The notes: generated by a model from the sequence alone, not told the origin. Numbered from the stretch's first letter, positions 44,109 to 55,435 are shown. The stretch is 64,000 nt of DNA from Hydrogenophilales bacterium (GCA_016719465.1 JADJYY010000019.1:30556-94555); one strand, 5' to 3'. Program-made: numbers and translations.

Positions 44109-45179
44109 ATGCCCCCTACCCTGGAAGTGATCGAACTCGGCCATCGCTTCAGCGAGAAACCCGTGCTGAGCGGTGTTTCCTTCCATCTGGAGGAAGGCCA
44201 GATCGGCTGCCTGCTGGGCCCCTCGGGTTGCGGCAAGACCACGGTATTGCGGCTGATCGCCGGCTTCGATGCCCCCCGGCAGGGTGAAATCCATCTGCGC
44301 GGCGAGCGCGTCAGCGGTCCCGGCCAGGCGCTGCCGCCGGACGCCCGCAAGATCGGCATGGTGTTCCAGGACTACGCGCTGTTCCCCCATCTCTCCATCG
44401 CCCGCAACGTCGCCTTTGGCCTGCGCCACCTCGACAAGGGCGCCCGCGCCGCGCGCGTCGCCGCCATGCTGGACACGGTGGGCCTCGCCGGCCGCGCCGA
44501 AGCCTATCCCCACGAGTTGTCCGGCGGCCAGCAGCAACGCGTCGCCCTGGCACGCGCCCTGGCCCCGGGACCCCGCCTGCTGCTGCTGGACGAGCCCTTC
44601 TCCAACCTGGACGTGGAACTGCGCGAGAAACTCGCCCTGGAAGTCCGCGACATCCTCAAGCACGAGGGCATCACCGCCCTGCTGGTGACCCATGACCAGC
44701 ACGAGGCCTTCGCCATGGCCGACGTGATCGGCGTCATGAACCAGGGCGTCATCCAGCAATGGGACACGCCTTACAACCTGTATCACCAGCCGGCCAATCG
44801 CTTCGTCGCCGATTTCGTCGGCCAGGGGGTGCTGTTGCCCGGGGAAGTGCTCAACAGCCATCAGGTGGAAATCGAACTGGGCGTCCTGGAAGGCTACATC
44901 CCCTCGGGCTGCGACGAGGATGGCGGCTGTTCCTTGTGCGAGAAGGGCTGCCAGGTGGAAGTCCTGATCCGCCCGGACGACATCATCCATGACGACTCCA
45001 GCCTGCTGCTGGCCGAGGTGGAGCGCAAGGCCTTCCGCGGCGCGGATTTCCTGTACTCCCTCAAGCTTCCGGGCGGCAACCGGGTCCTGGCCCAGGTGGA
45101 CTCCCACCACAACCACGCCATCGGCGAGAAGATCGGCATCCGCCTGGGCATCGACCACGTGGTGGCGTTCCGCAAATGA
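44109..45179 (+). CDS. fbpC: Ferric-iron ABC transporter ATP-binding protein (FbpC)
   Basis: 356 residues. Walker A GPSGCGKTT, Q-loop VFQDYALFPH, signature LSGGQQQRVALARAL, Walker B LLLLDEPFSNLD, switch histidine in LLVTHDQHEAFA. A C-terminal TOBE-type domain carries an unusual cysteine cluster, CX5CX2CX3C at residues 268, 274, 277 and 281, which could bind a metal or Fe-S cluster. The gene divergent from fbpB shares a Fur box with it. Downstream are a kinase-like fusion and feoAB. Confidence 0.93.
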   Translation: MPPTLEVIELGHRFSEKPVLSGVSFHLEEGQIGCLLGPSGCGKTTVLRLIAGFDAPRQGEIHLRGERVSGPGQALPPDARKIGMVFQDYALFPHLSIARNVAFGLRHLDKGARAARVAAMLDTVGLAGRAEAYPHELSGGQQQRVALARALAPGPRLLLLDEPFSNLDVELREKLALEVRDILKHEGITALLVTHDQHEAFAMADVIGVMNQGVIQQWDTPYNLYHQPANRFVADFVGQGVLLPGEVLNSHQVEIELGVLEGYIPSGCDEDGGCSLCEKGCQVEVLIRPDDIIHDDSSLLLAEVERKAFRGADFLYSLKLPGGNRVLAQVDSHHNHAIGEKIGIRLGIDHVVAFRK

Positions 45180-45201
45180 ACCCGCCCGGGACCTCCCGCC
45201 C

Positions 45202-46728
45202 ATGACGCCCCTCATCGCCGGACTCCTGCGGCCCGACGCCTACCCCCATGCGGCGCCGGCGCCCAGGCTGATCGAAACCCATATCTCCTGGGTGATCCTG
45301 GCCGGGGACTACGCCTACAAGCTGAAGAAGCCCCTGGACCTGGGCTTCCTGGACTTTTCCAGCCTGGACAAGCGCCGCGCCTGCTGCGAGGCGGAAATCC
45401 GCCTCAACCGCCGCTTGGCGCCGGACATCTACCTGGGCGTCGTGCCCGTCACCGGCGCAACGGACGCGCCCCGCCTCGGCGGCGAAGGCCCGGTACTGGA
45501 ATGGGCGGTGAAAATGCGCGCCTTCCCGGCGGACGCCACCCTGGACCGGGAAGCGCAAGTCACCGTCGAGCAGATCGACGCCATCGCCGATCGGGTGGCC
45601 GCCTTCCATGACGCCGTCGCTGTCGCGCCGGCGGACAGCGCCCACGGCCTGCCGGATGAGGTCATGGCGCCCATAGCCGCCAATTTCACCCATCTGCGCG
45701 CCCTGCCGACGCCGGCGGATCTCCTGCCCGTCATCGACCGCGTCGAAGCCTGGAGCCGGGCCGAGGGCGAACGCCTGGCCGGCCACTTCGCCGCCCGCAA
45801 GGCCGGTGGTTTCATCCGCGAATGCCACGGCGACCTGCACCTGGGCAACATCGCCTGGGTCAACGAGCAGCCCCTCATCTTCGACGCCATCGAATTCAAT
45901 CCCGACCTGCGCTTCATCGACGTCATCAACGAGATCGCCTTCCTGACCATGGACCTGCGCCACCGGGGCCGGGCCGACCTGGCCTGGCGCGGCCTGAACC
46001 GCTACCTGGAACACACCGGCGATTACCCGGGCCTGGCCGCCCTGCCCTACTACCAGGTCTACCGGGCCACGGTGCGGGCCAAGGTGGCCGCGATCCTGGC
46101 GACCCAGCGGGCCGGAGCATCCGGGGTCGACTTCGGCGAATGCCGGGACTACCTGGAACTGGCCGACCGGCTCGCCCACGACCGCCGGCCCGCCCTCATC
46201 CTCATGCATGGCGTCTCCGGCTCCGGCAAGACCTGGCACTCGCAACGCCTGCTGGAGCGCCTGGGCGCCGTCCGCCTGCGCTCCGACGTGGAGCGCAAGC
46301 GCCTGTTCGGCCTCGCGGCCGGGGAATCCAGCGCCGGCATACCCGGCGGCATCTACACCCGGGAAGCCGGCGGGCGGACCCTGGCCCGGCTGCTTGAATA
46401 CAGCCGCGGACTGCTGGAGTCGGGCTTCATGGTCATCGTCGACGCCACCTTCATCCGGCGTGACTGGCGCGAGCCCTTCGCGCGGCTGGCCCGGGAACGG
46501 GCCCTGCCCTGGTTCATCGCCGCCGCCGAGGCCGCGCCGGACATCCTGCGCGAGCGGGTGGGCCGGCGCATGGCCGAAGGCCGCGATGCCTCGGAAGCCG
46601 GGCTGGAGGTGCTGGAAGCCCAGCTCGCCAGCCTCGAACCCTTCAGCGCCAGCGAACAGCCCCATGTCCTGAATCTCGGCGCGGACGCGGATGGGGCGAT
46701 CAACCGTATTCGGACCACCCTGTCATGA
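45202..46728 (+). CDS. Fusion of an aminoglycoside-phosphotransferase-like domain and an AAA/P-loop kinase domain
   Basis: 508 residues. The N-terminal half resembles an APH/choline-kinase fold: YAYKLKKPLDLGFLDFSS, catalytic-loop FIRECHGDLHLGNIAW, and FDAIEFNPDLRFIDVINEIAF. The C-terminal half has a P-loop ILMHGVSGSGKTWHSQ and a kinase-like lid (RLRSDVERKRLFGL, VDATFIRRDWREPF). The fused protein is a known but poorly characterised family with unknown substrate. ATG at 45202 follows fbpC by 22 bases; its stop overlaps the feoA start, so the gene is embedded in the iron cluster. Confidence 0.85.
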   Translation: MTPLIAGLLRPDAYPHAAPAPRLIETHISWVILAGDYAYKLKKPLDLGFLDFSSLDKRRACCEAEIRLNRRLAPDIYLGVVPVTGATDAPRLGGEGPVLEWAVKMRAFPADATLDREAQVTVEQIDAIADRVAAFHDAVAVAPADSAHGLPDEVMAPIAANFTHLRALPTPADLLPVIDRVEAWSRAEGERLAGHFAARKAGGFIRECHGDLHLGNIAWVNEQPLIFDAIEFNPDLRFIDVINEIAFLTMDLRHRGRADLAWRGLNRYLEHTGDYPGLAALPYYQVYRATVRAKVAAILATQRAGASGVDFGECRDYLELADRLAHDRRPALILMHGVSGSGKTWHSQRLLERLGAVRLRSDVERKRLFGLAAGESSAGIPGGIYTREAGGRTLARLLEYSRGLLESGFMVIVDATFIRRDWREPFARLARERALPWFIAAAEAAPDILRERVGRRMAEGRDASEAGLEVLEAQLASLEPFSASEQPHVLNLGADADGAINRIRTTLS

Positions 46729-46979
46729 CCCCGCCCTGCCCCTTGCATACCCTTCCCGTCGGCCGCTGCGGCACCATCCTGAGCATCGACGCCCCGGCGG
46801 AACTGGCCGCCCGCATGCGCGCCCTGGGCCTGCAACCGGGCCGGCGCATCAAGGTCATCCGCCGCTCGCCTTTCCAGGGGCCGATCCAGGTCCGCGCCGG
46901 GCAAACCGACCTGATGATCCGCCGCGCCGAGGCCGCCATCATCCAGATGCAACCGTGCCCGGAGGTGGAATGCGTGTGA
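46725..46979 (+). CDS. feoA: FeoA, ferrous-iron transport accessory protein
   Basis: 84 residues with an SH3-like FeoA domain: AELAARMRALGLQPGRRIKVIRRSPF, QVRAGQTDLMIRRAEAAIIQM. It supports FeoB. The start overlaps the stop of the phosphotransferase fusion gene. Between feoA and feoB lies heptamer element D, not a typical spacer. Confidence 0.9.
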   Translation: MTPPCPLHTLPVGRCGTILSIDAPAELAARMRALGLQPGRRIKVIRRSPFQGPIQVRAGQTDLMIRRAEAAIIQMQPCPEVECV

Positions 46980-46986
46980 ATTCAGA

Positions 46987-47068
46987 ACGGGAAATGGGAA
47001 ACGGGAAACGGGAAACGCGAATCCCCCGCCGTCGTCACGTTTCCCATTTCCCATTTCTCGTTTCCCGT
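46987..47068. repeat. Heptamer inverted element D (feoA-feoB gap)
   Basis: Arms at 46987-47017 and 47038-47068 are inverted copies matching at 27 of 31 positions, with a 20-base loop. Each arm is a run of GGGAAAC/GGGAAAT heptamers. The element begins seven bases after the feoA stop and ends eight bases before the feoB ATG, covering the position of the expected ribosome-binding site. Confidence 0.9.
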
Positions 47069-47076
47069 AACAAACC

Positions 47077-48867
47077 ATGAGCAAACGCATCGCCCTGGTG
47101 GGCATGCCCAACACCGGCAAATCCACCCTGTTCAACCGCCTCACCGGCGCCGGCGCCAAGGTCGGCAACTGGCCCGGCCTGACCGTGGAACTGCTGTCCG
47201 CCAAGCTGCTGCTGGGCGACGGCATGGTGGAACTTGTGGACCTGCCCGGCCTGCACAACCTGCACGGCTTCTCCGAGGACGAGCGGGTGGCCCGGCGCTT
47301 CGTGGAAACCCAGCCCCTCAACGGCATCCTGGTGGTGCTCAACACCACCCAGCTGGAACGCCAGCTGGCCCTGGTGCTGCAAATGAAATCCCTGGGCCTG
47401 CCCATGTTCCTGGCCCTGAACATGGCGGACGAGGCCAAACACCGGGGCATCAGGGTGCGCACCGAACACCTGGAGGCGCAATTGGGCATGCCGGTGCGGC
47501 TGATCAGCGCCAAGCACGGCCAGGGCGTGCCGGAACTGAAGCAGGCCCTCACCGCATGGTTGCGCGAACACCCACAGACCACCCACGCCAGCGCCATCGC
47601 CCTGACCGAGGACGACGTCATCGAGGACACGCTGAACGACATCCTGTCGGACAGCCTGCACATCCCCATCTGCCTCTCCCCCACCCGCACCGACCGGGTC
47701 GACCAGTGGCTGTTGCACCCCTGGCTGGGCATTCCCCTGTTCCTGCTGATCATGCTGGCCGTGTTCCAGGTGGTCTACGGCATCGGCGCGCCCCTGCAGG
47801 AGGGCCTGGGCTGGCTGCTGGACGAGGTCAAGACGCTCTGGCTCGCGCCCCTGGTCGCAGGACTACCCGCCTGGGCTTCCAGCTTCCTGCTGGAAGGCCT
47901 GTACGACGGCGTCGGCACGGTCATGTCCTTCCTGCCCATCATCGTCGCCTTCTTCCTGGCCATGGCGGTGGTGGAGGACAGCGGCTACCTGGCCCGGGCC
48001 GCCTTCCTGATGGACGCCCTCATGGCCAGGCTGGGTTTGGACGGCCGCGCCTTTGTCATGCAGCTCATGGGCTTCGGCTGCAACGTGCCGGCCATGATGG
48101 GCACCCGGGTCATGCGCGGCCGCGCCCAGCGCATCGCCGCCATGATGATGATCCCCTTCTCCCTGTGCTCGGCCCGGCTCCAGGTCTTCCTGTTCTTCAC
48201 CACCGCCGTGTTCAGTCCTCGCGCCGCGCCCTGGGTGCTGTTCAGCCTGTATGTCATGAGCTTCCTGCTCGCCTTCCTCACCGCCTGGCTCATGCGCGGC
48301 CGCACCCGGCACGCCCTCGATCCCCTGCTCATGGAACTGCCGCCCTACCGGATCCCCACCCTGGCCGCCCTGGCCAGGCAGGCCTTCCGGGAATCCGGCC
48401 ATTTCCTGAGCCAGGCAGGCGGCTTCATCATCCTGGGGGTCGCCCTGGTCTGGTTCCTCACCCATGTCCCCCTGGACGTTCCCCCCGCCAGCCCCGCCAC
48501 CCTGGCCGGCCAGATCGCCGCATGGATCGAGCCCGTCTTCACCCCCCTGGGCATCGACCAGTTGCTGTCCATCGCCCTGCTGTTCGGCTTCGTCGCCAAG
48601 GAAGTGGTGATCGGCGCCCTGGCCGTCATCTACGGCGCCGGCGGCGACGAACTCTCCGGCCTGCTCGCCCAGCGCCTGGACTGGATCCAGGCCTACAGCT
48701 TCATGCTGTTCACCCTGATCTACACCCCCTGCCTCTCCACCCTCGCCACCCTGCGCAGCGAGTCCGGCAGCGATCGGGTCATGTGGGCTTCCCTGGCCTG
48801 GTCCCTGGGCGCGGCGTGGCTGCTGAGCTTCGCGTTTTACCAGACGGCGAGGGCCCTGTTCGGCTGA
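47077..48867 (+). CDS. feoB: FeoB, ferrous-iron transporter
   Basis: 596 residues, at the short end for the family. G-domain: G1 GMPNTGKST, switch region VGNWPGLTVEL, G3 DLPGLHNLHG, G4 LNMADEA. The membrane part shows GFGCNVPAMMGTRVMRG and FGFVAKEVVIGALAVIYG. The gate region reads PFSLCSARLQVFLFF. It imports Fe2+ through the inner membrane. A helical spacer domain between the G domain and the membrane part seems to be short. Confidence 0.93.
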   Translation: MSKRIALVGMPNTGKSTLFNRLTGAGAKVGNWPGLTVELLSAKLLLGDGMVELVDLPGLHNLHGFSEDERVARRFVETQPLNGILVVLNTTQLERQLALVLQMKSLGLPMFLALNMADEAKHRGIRVRTEHLEAQLGMPVRLISAKHGQGVPELKQALTAWLREHPQTTHASAIALTEDDVIEDTLNDILSDSLHIPICLSPTRTDRVDQWLLHPWLGIPLFLLIMLAVFQVVYGIGAPLQEGLGWLLDEVKTLWLAPLVAGLPAWASSFLLEGLYDGVGTVMSFLPIIVAFFLAMAVVEDSGYLARAAFLMDALMARLGLDGRAFVMQLMGFGCNVPAMMGTRVMRGRAQRIAAMMMIPFSLCSARLQVFLFFTTAVFSPRAAPWVLFSLYVMSFLLAFLTAWLMRGRTRHALDPLLMELPPYRIPTLAALARQAFRESGHFLSQAGGFIILGVALVWFLTHVPLDVPPASPATLAGQIAAWIEPVFTPLGIDQLLSIALLFGFVAKEVVIGALAVIYGAGGDELSGLLAQRLDWIQAYSFMLFTLIYTPCLSTLATLRSESGSDRVMWASLAWSLGAAWLLSFAFYQTARALFG

Positions 48868-48981
48868 GGGCCCGACAGGCCCCGGGAGGACATGGCTTGC
48901 CGATCCGGATCATGGGTATCTGGCCAAAATTGCCGCACAATTCAGCGTAATCGCTCCACCCGCCCCGGAGGCCCGTCACCC

Positions 48982-49281
48982 ATGCGCCGCCCACTCTTGC
49001 CCATGCTGTTAATGGCCCTGGTTTCCACCGCCCAGGCCGGAACCTGGGTGTTCGTGGGCCAGGGCGATTGCCCCGGACCCCATCTCGGCGGCAATTCAGG
49101 CAAGGAACCGGAGTTCGAACGCTGCGACGCCGAGTTCGCCGGCAAGACCGCCCTGTGCTACACGACCGTGTGCAATCCCGGCTGCGATTTCATCGATCTG
49201 CCCACCAAGGATTGCGCCGGTGGAGCCGAACTGGCGGACGTCTATACCTGCGTGGTGGAACCCCCTTCCGGCAAGCCTTGA
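48982..49281 (+). CDS. Small exported cysteine-rich protein
   Basis: 99 residues. Signal peptide MRRPLLPMLLMALVSTAQAG, then a mature domain of about 80 residues with seven cysteines in spaced positions (GDCPG, ERCDAE, ALCYTTVCNPGCDF, KDCAGG, YTCVV). The odd number leaves one cysteine unpaired or available for another role. Not recognised. It follows feoB and precedes a histidine kinase gene, both on the same strand. Confidence 0.75.
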   Translation: MRRPLLPMLLMALVSTAQAGTWVFVGQGDCPGPHLGGNSGKEPEFERCDAEFAGKTALCYTTVCNPGCDFIDLPTKDCAGGAELADVYTCVVEPPSGKP

Positions 49282-49404
49282 GCGCTTCGTCGCCGGTAGC
49301 CGGGCCGGCAGCGACGCCCCCGGACACCGGGCCCGTCCATCTCGCCGTATCCCGCGCCGCTGGGTATTTAGTCCCATACGCATGGGCAACCCGGGCGCGC
49401 TAAC

Positions 49405-52050
<2,646 letters not shown>

Positions 52051-52089
52051 AATACGGCCCCCAAGGCAACCAACCCGAACAGAACAACC

Positions 52090-53373
52090 ATGCTCGACAT
52101 CCAACTCCTCCGCAAAGACCTCGCCGGCGTCGCGCAACGCCTGGCCAGCCGGGGCGTCACCCTGGATACCGCCCGCATCGAGGCGCTGGAAGCCGAGCGC
52201 AAGGAGATTCAGGTCCGCACCCAGGAGTTGCAGGCCCGGCGCAACCAGCTTTCCAAGCAGATCGGCATGGCCAAGGGCAAGGGCGAGGACGCCGGCGAAC
52301 TCATGGCCCAGGTGGGCGGGCTGGGCGACGACCTGAAAACCGCCGAGACCCGACTGGCGGGAATCCAGGAAGACCTCTCCGGCCTGCTCATGACCATTCC
52401 CAACCTGCCCCACGAAACCGTGCCGGTGGGCAGGGACGAGAAGGACAACGAGGAAATCCGCCGGGTGGGCACCCCCCGGGCATTTCCCTACCAGCCCCTG
52501 GACCACGTGGACATCGGCGAGAACCTGGACCTGCTGGATTTCCCCACGGCGGTGAAGATCACCACCAGCCGCTTCGTGCTCATGCGCGGCCAGCTGGCGC
52601 GCATGCACCGGGCCCTGGCCCAGTTCATGCTCGACGTGCACAGCCGCGAGCACGGCTACGAGGAGGTCTACGTGCCCTACCTGGTGAACGCCGACTCCAT
52701 GCGCGGCACCGGCCAGCTGCCCAAGTTCGAGGAGGACCTGTTCAAGCTCTCCAACGGCATGTACCTCATCCCCACCGCCGAGGTGCCGGTCACCAACATC
52801 GTGCGCGACGAGATCATTCCCGCCGACAACCTGCCCATCAAGCTGGTGGCCCACACCCCCTGCTTCCGTTCCGAGGCCGGCTCCTACGGCAAGGACACCC
52901 GGGGCATGATCCGCCAGCACCAGTTCGACAAGGTGGAGATGGTGCAATTCGTGAAGCCCGAGGATTCCTACGCCGCCCTGGAGGAACTCACCGGCCACGC
53001 CGAGGACATCCTGCAAAGGCTGGACCTGCCCTATCGCGTCGTCGCCCTGTGCTCGGGCGACCTGGGCTTCTCCGCGGCCAAGACCTACGACCTGGAGGTC
53101 TGGCTGCCGGGCCAGGACACCTACCGGGAAATCTCCTCCTGCTCCAACTTCGAGGCCTTCCAGGCCCGGCGCATGCAGGCCCGCTACCGAACCGACAACG
53201 AAGGCAAGCCGGGCAAGCCGGAACTGATCCACACCCTCAACGGTTCCGGCCTGGCGGTGGGCCGCGCCCTGGTGGCGGTGCTGGAGAACTACCAGAACCC
53301 GGACGGCAGCGTCACCGTCCCGGACGTGCTGCGCCCCTACATGGGCGGCCTGGACAGGATCGCCAAGGAATAA
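52090..53373 (+). CDS. serS: Seryl-tRNA synthetase
   Basis: 427 residues. N-terminal coiled-coil arm (IEALEAERKEIQVRTQELQARRNQLSKQIG), then class II motifs: IPTAEVPVTNIVRDEII, ACFRSEAGSYGKDTRG (as TPCFRSEAGSYGKD), and LNGSGLAVGRALVAVLENYQ. It charges serine onto tRNA-Ser. A tRNA-Ser(CGA) gene lies 1.5 kb downstream. Confidence 0.97.
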   Translation: MLDIQLLRKDLAGVAQRLASRGVTLDTARIEALEAERKEIQVRTQELQARRNQLSKQIGMAKGKGEDAGELMAQVGGLGDDLKTAETRLAGIQEDLSGLLMTIPNLPHETVPVGRDEKDNEEIRRVGTPRAFPYQPLDHVDIGENLDLLDFPTAVKITTSRFVLMRGQLARMHRALAQFMLDVHSREHGYEEVYVPYLVNADSMRGTGQLPKFEEDLFKLSNGMYLIPTAEVPVTNIVRDEIIPADNLPIKLVAHTPCFRSEAGSYGKDTRGMIRQHQFDKVEMVQFVKPEDSYAALEELTGHAEDILQRLDLPYRVVALCSGDLGFSAAKTYDLEVWLPGQDTYREISSCSNFEAFQARRMQARYRTDNEGKPGKPELIHTLNGSGLAVGRALVAVLENYQNPDGSVTVPDVLRPYMGGLDRIAKE

Positions 53374-53404
53374 ATCTCCCGCCCGGCGCCGTAGTCGAAT
53401 CCGC

Positions 53405-54793
53405 TCAGTCGAAGCCGAGAATCCCCCGATTGGGGCGCTCGTATTTCCGCAGGATGTCGTAGTAGATCCGCACGTTCTCGGCGAAGGCCCGCGCCTCGCC
53501 CCCCCGGGCGAAACCATATTTCAGGCCGCGCGCATGCTCGCCGCGGCTGAGCAGGGGCAGGACGGATTTCATGTCGCGCCACTGGTCCGGGTTCTTGCCG
53601 AGCTTACTGGCCAGGCTGAGGGCATCGTTCAGGTGGCCCATGCCGATGTTGTAGGCCGCCAGGGCGAGCCAGGTGCGGTCCGGCTCGGGAATCGTCTCCG
53701 GCAGCGCGGATCTGAGCTGCACTACATATCGCGCCCCTCCCAGGATGCTCTCGCGGGCGTCCAGCCGGTTCTTGACGCCCAGGTGATCGGCGGTGTCCTC
53801 GGTCAGCATCATGATGCCGCGCACCCCGGTGGGGGATACCGCGTGGGCATCCCATTGGGATTCCTGATAGGCGATGGCGGCCAGCAGACGCCAGTCCAGG
53901 CCCGTCTCCCCCTCGGCGTCCTGAAAGTGCTGGCGCAGATCCCGCAACAAGGTGCCGCGCTTCTCCAGCACCCCCAGCACGTCCGCCTCCCGCAGCCGGG
54001 TGACATGGCCGAAGTAGCGCTCCCTGAGCCGGACCAGATCGCCGCCTTTCTCCATGGCCTTGAAGAACGCCACCACCTGGCGGGAAAACTTCAGGTCCAT
54101 GCCGCGCCCCAACACCCAGGCCTGGGGCTGGGCGCTCTCCAGCACGAAAGCCGGCCGCAGGGCGGGGTGGAAATTGCGCGCCACGTCCAGGCTGTCGGAA
54201 TCCACCACAGTGCAGTCCGCCAGGCCGATGTCCAGCCGTTCCAGCAATTCCTCGGAACCCGGCGCCGCCATCTCCACCCAGTCCAGCCCGGGCAGGCGAC
54301 GCCTGTGGAGCCGGAGCCGGTCGGCGTGGCTGCTGCCCGCCACCACTTCCAGGCGCAGGCCGATCAGGTCTTCCAGCCTGTCTGGCCGGGGTCCGCCCTG
54401 ACGGCAGACCACCCATTCCTTCACCTGGCCATAGTTCGGTCCGAATCGCAGGCGGGCGCGACGCTCATCGCTGGCGGTGAGGCCGGCCGCGGCGAGATGG
54501 GCGCGCCCGTCGGCCATCGTCTCGAACAACGCCTCCAGGGTATCCGCCACCACGAAACGCACCGTCCAGCCATGCCGCTCGGCAAACATCGTCACCAGGT
54601 CATGCTCGAAACCCGCCGACTGCTCCTCCGCATCGAGGAAATACGTGGTCGGGCTGTTGCGGGTGGCCACCACCAGTTCGCCGGACTCCTCGGGCGGCGG
54701 CACCGGACCGGGCGCGCACCCCGCCAACAGGGCCAGACCCAGCGTGACCGCCAGGAAAACCGCGTCGCGGACCCGCGCCAAACAGCTCATCAT
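53405..54793 (-). CDS. mltF: MltF-like membrane-bound lytic murein transglycosylase
   Basis: 462 residues. Lipoprotein signal (VFLAVTLGLALLAGC), then a periplasmic solute-binding domain (GELVVATRNSPTTYFLDAEE; DGRAHLAAAGLTASDERRA), and a C-terminal SLT domain with catalytic glutamate in LLAAIAYQESQWDAHAVSPTG and AAYNIGMGHLNDA. It cleaves glycan strands. The first of two consecutive ATGs was chosen because GGAG lies about 11 bases upstream. Convergent with serS and divergent from the tRNA gene. Confidence 0.92.
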   Translation of the reverse strand: MMSCLARVRDAVFLAVTLGLALLAGCAPGPVPPPEESGELVVATRNSPTTYFLDAEEQSAGFEHDLVTMFAERHGWTVRFVVADTLEALFETMADGRAHLAAAGLTASDERRARLRFGPNYGQVKEWVVCRQGGPRPDRLEDLIGLRLEVVAGSSHADRLRLHRRRLPGLDWVEMAAPGSEELLERLDIGLADCTVVDSDSLDVARNFHPALRPAFVLESAQPQAWVLGRGMDLKFSRQVVAFFKAMEKGGDLVRLRERYFGHVTRLREADVLGVLEKRGTLLRDLRQHFQDAEGETGLDWRLLAAIAYQESQWDAHAVSPTGVRGIMMLTEDTADHLGVKNRLDARESILGGARYVVQLRSALPETIPEPDRTWLALAAYNIGMGHLNDALSLASKLGKNPDQWRDMKSVLPLLSRGEHARGLKYGFARGGEARAFAENVRIYYDILRKYERPNRGILGFD

Positions 54794-54821
54794 TGTTATG
54801 CCGTCTCCTTGGGAATGCGGT

Positions 54822-54827
54822 TAGAAT
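54822..54827 (+). promoter_or_regulatory. Candidate tRNA-Ser promoter, -10 element
   Basis: GCGGTTAGAATGCCGCCC holds TAGAAT and a GC-rich discriminator 45 bases before the mature 5' end. Only a weak -35 (TGCCGT, spacing 17) is visible. Confidence 0.45.
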
Positions 54828-54871
54828 GCCGCCCTTTCCCGCGCTTGACCACCCCCGGCGGGAATGTCCGC

Positions 54872-54961
54872 GGAGAGGTGGCAGAGTGGTCGAATGCGCC
54901 GGACTCGAAATCCGGTTCAGTGCTTGCACTGACGCGGGTTCGAATCCCGCCCTTTCCGCCA
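54872..54961 (+). tRNA. tRNA-Ser(CGA)
   Basis: 90 bases with encoded CCA. Acceptor GGAGAGG pairs CCTTTCC (one G-U), discriminator G. The anticodon loop CTCGAAA holds CGA at 54906-54908, reading UCG codons. The long variable arm (TTCAGTGCTTGCACTGA) is typical of class II tRNA-Ser, and the T arm reads GCGGGTTCGAATCCCGC. Confidence 0.97.
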
Positions 54962-55129
54962 GACCCCAAGTTTCTGTCACTACCCTTCTATTCCCGGCTC
55001 AAGCCGGGAGAACTCCCCTCCTGCGTAAGCGGGTTACTTGCCGGCCCGGCGCTTCAAACCAACCTGGTTGCTGGAGGCCCGGTGTCGGGCCCCGTATTGT
55101 TACGCCGCATCGAACAACCGGAACAGACC

Positions 55130-55318
55130 ATGCTGTCCATCCTCACCCTGGCCATCGCCGTGCCCCTCGGCATCGCCATCATCCTGGCGGTACGCGAGAA
55201 CGACCGCCCCGAGACCGGCCTGGCCATCCATCCCACCCAGCCGCCTCGGGTGTTCTCCAACCTGCCCCAGGTGGAGAAGGTGGATATCCGTGCTCTGTTC
55301 AGCAAATGGGAGGACTGA
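55130..55318 (+). CDS. Small single-pass membrane protein
   Basis: 62 residues, MLSILTLAIAVPLGIAIILAV, one membrane helix followed by a polar tail ending VEKVDIRALFSKWED. Ribosome-site support is weak (GGAACAGACC). A terminator lies 120 bases downstream. It follows the tRNA gene on the same strand. Unknown family; real coding status is likely but not certain. Confidence 0.5.
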   Translation: MLSILTLAIAVPLGIAIILAVRENDRPETGLAIHPTQPPRVFSNLPQVEKVDIRALFSKWED

Positions 55319-55435
55319 TTAGGCGGCGGGGGCGATGCCGACCGCCAGGACGACCTCGCGGGCCATTTATCGGATCTGGCCCACCCTCCACATGACCCTC
55401 TCTCCATGGCGACCGCGCAAGCGCGGTATTCGATG

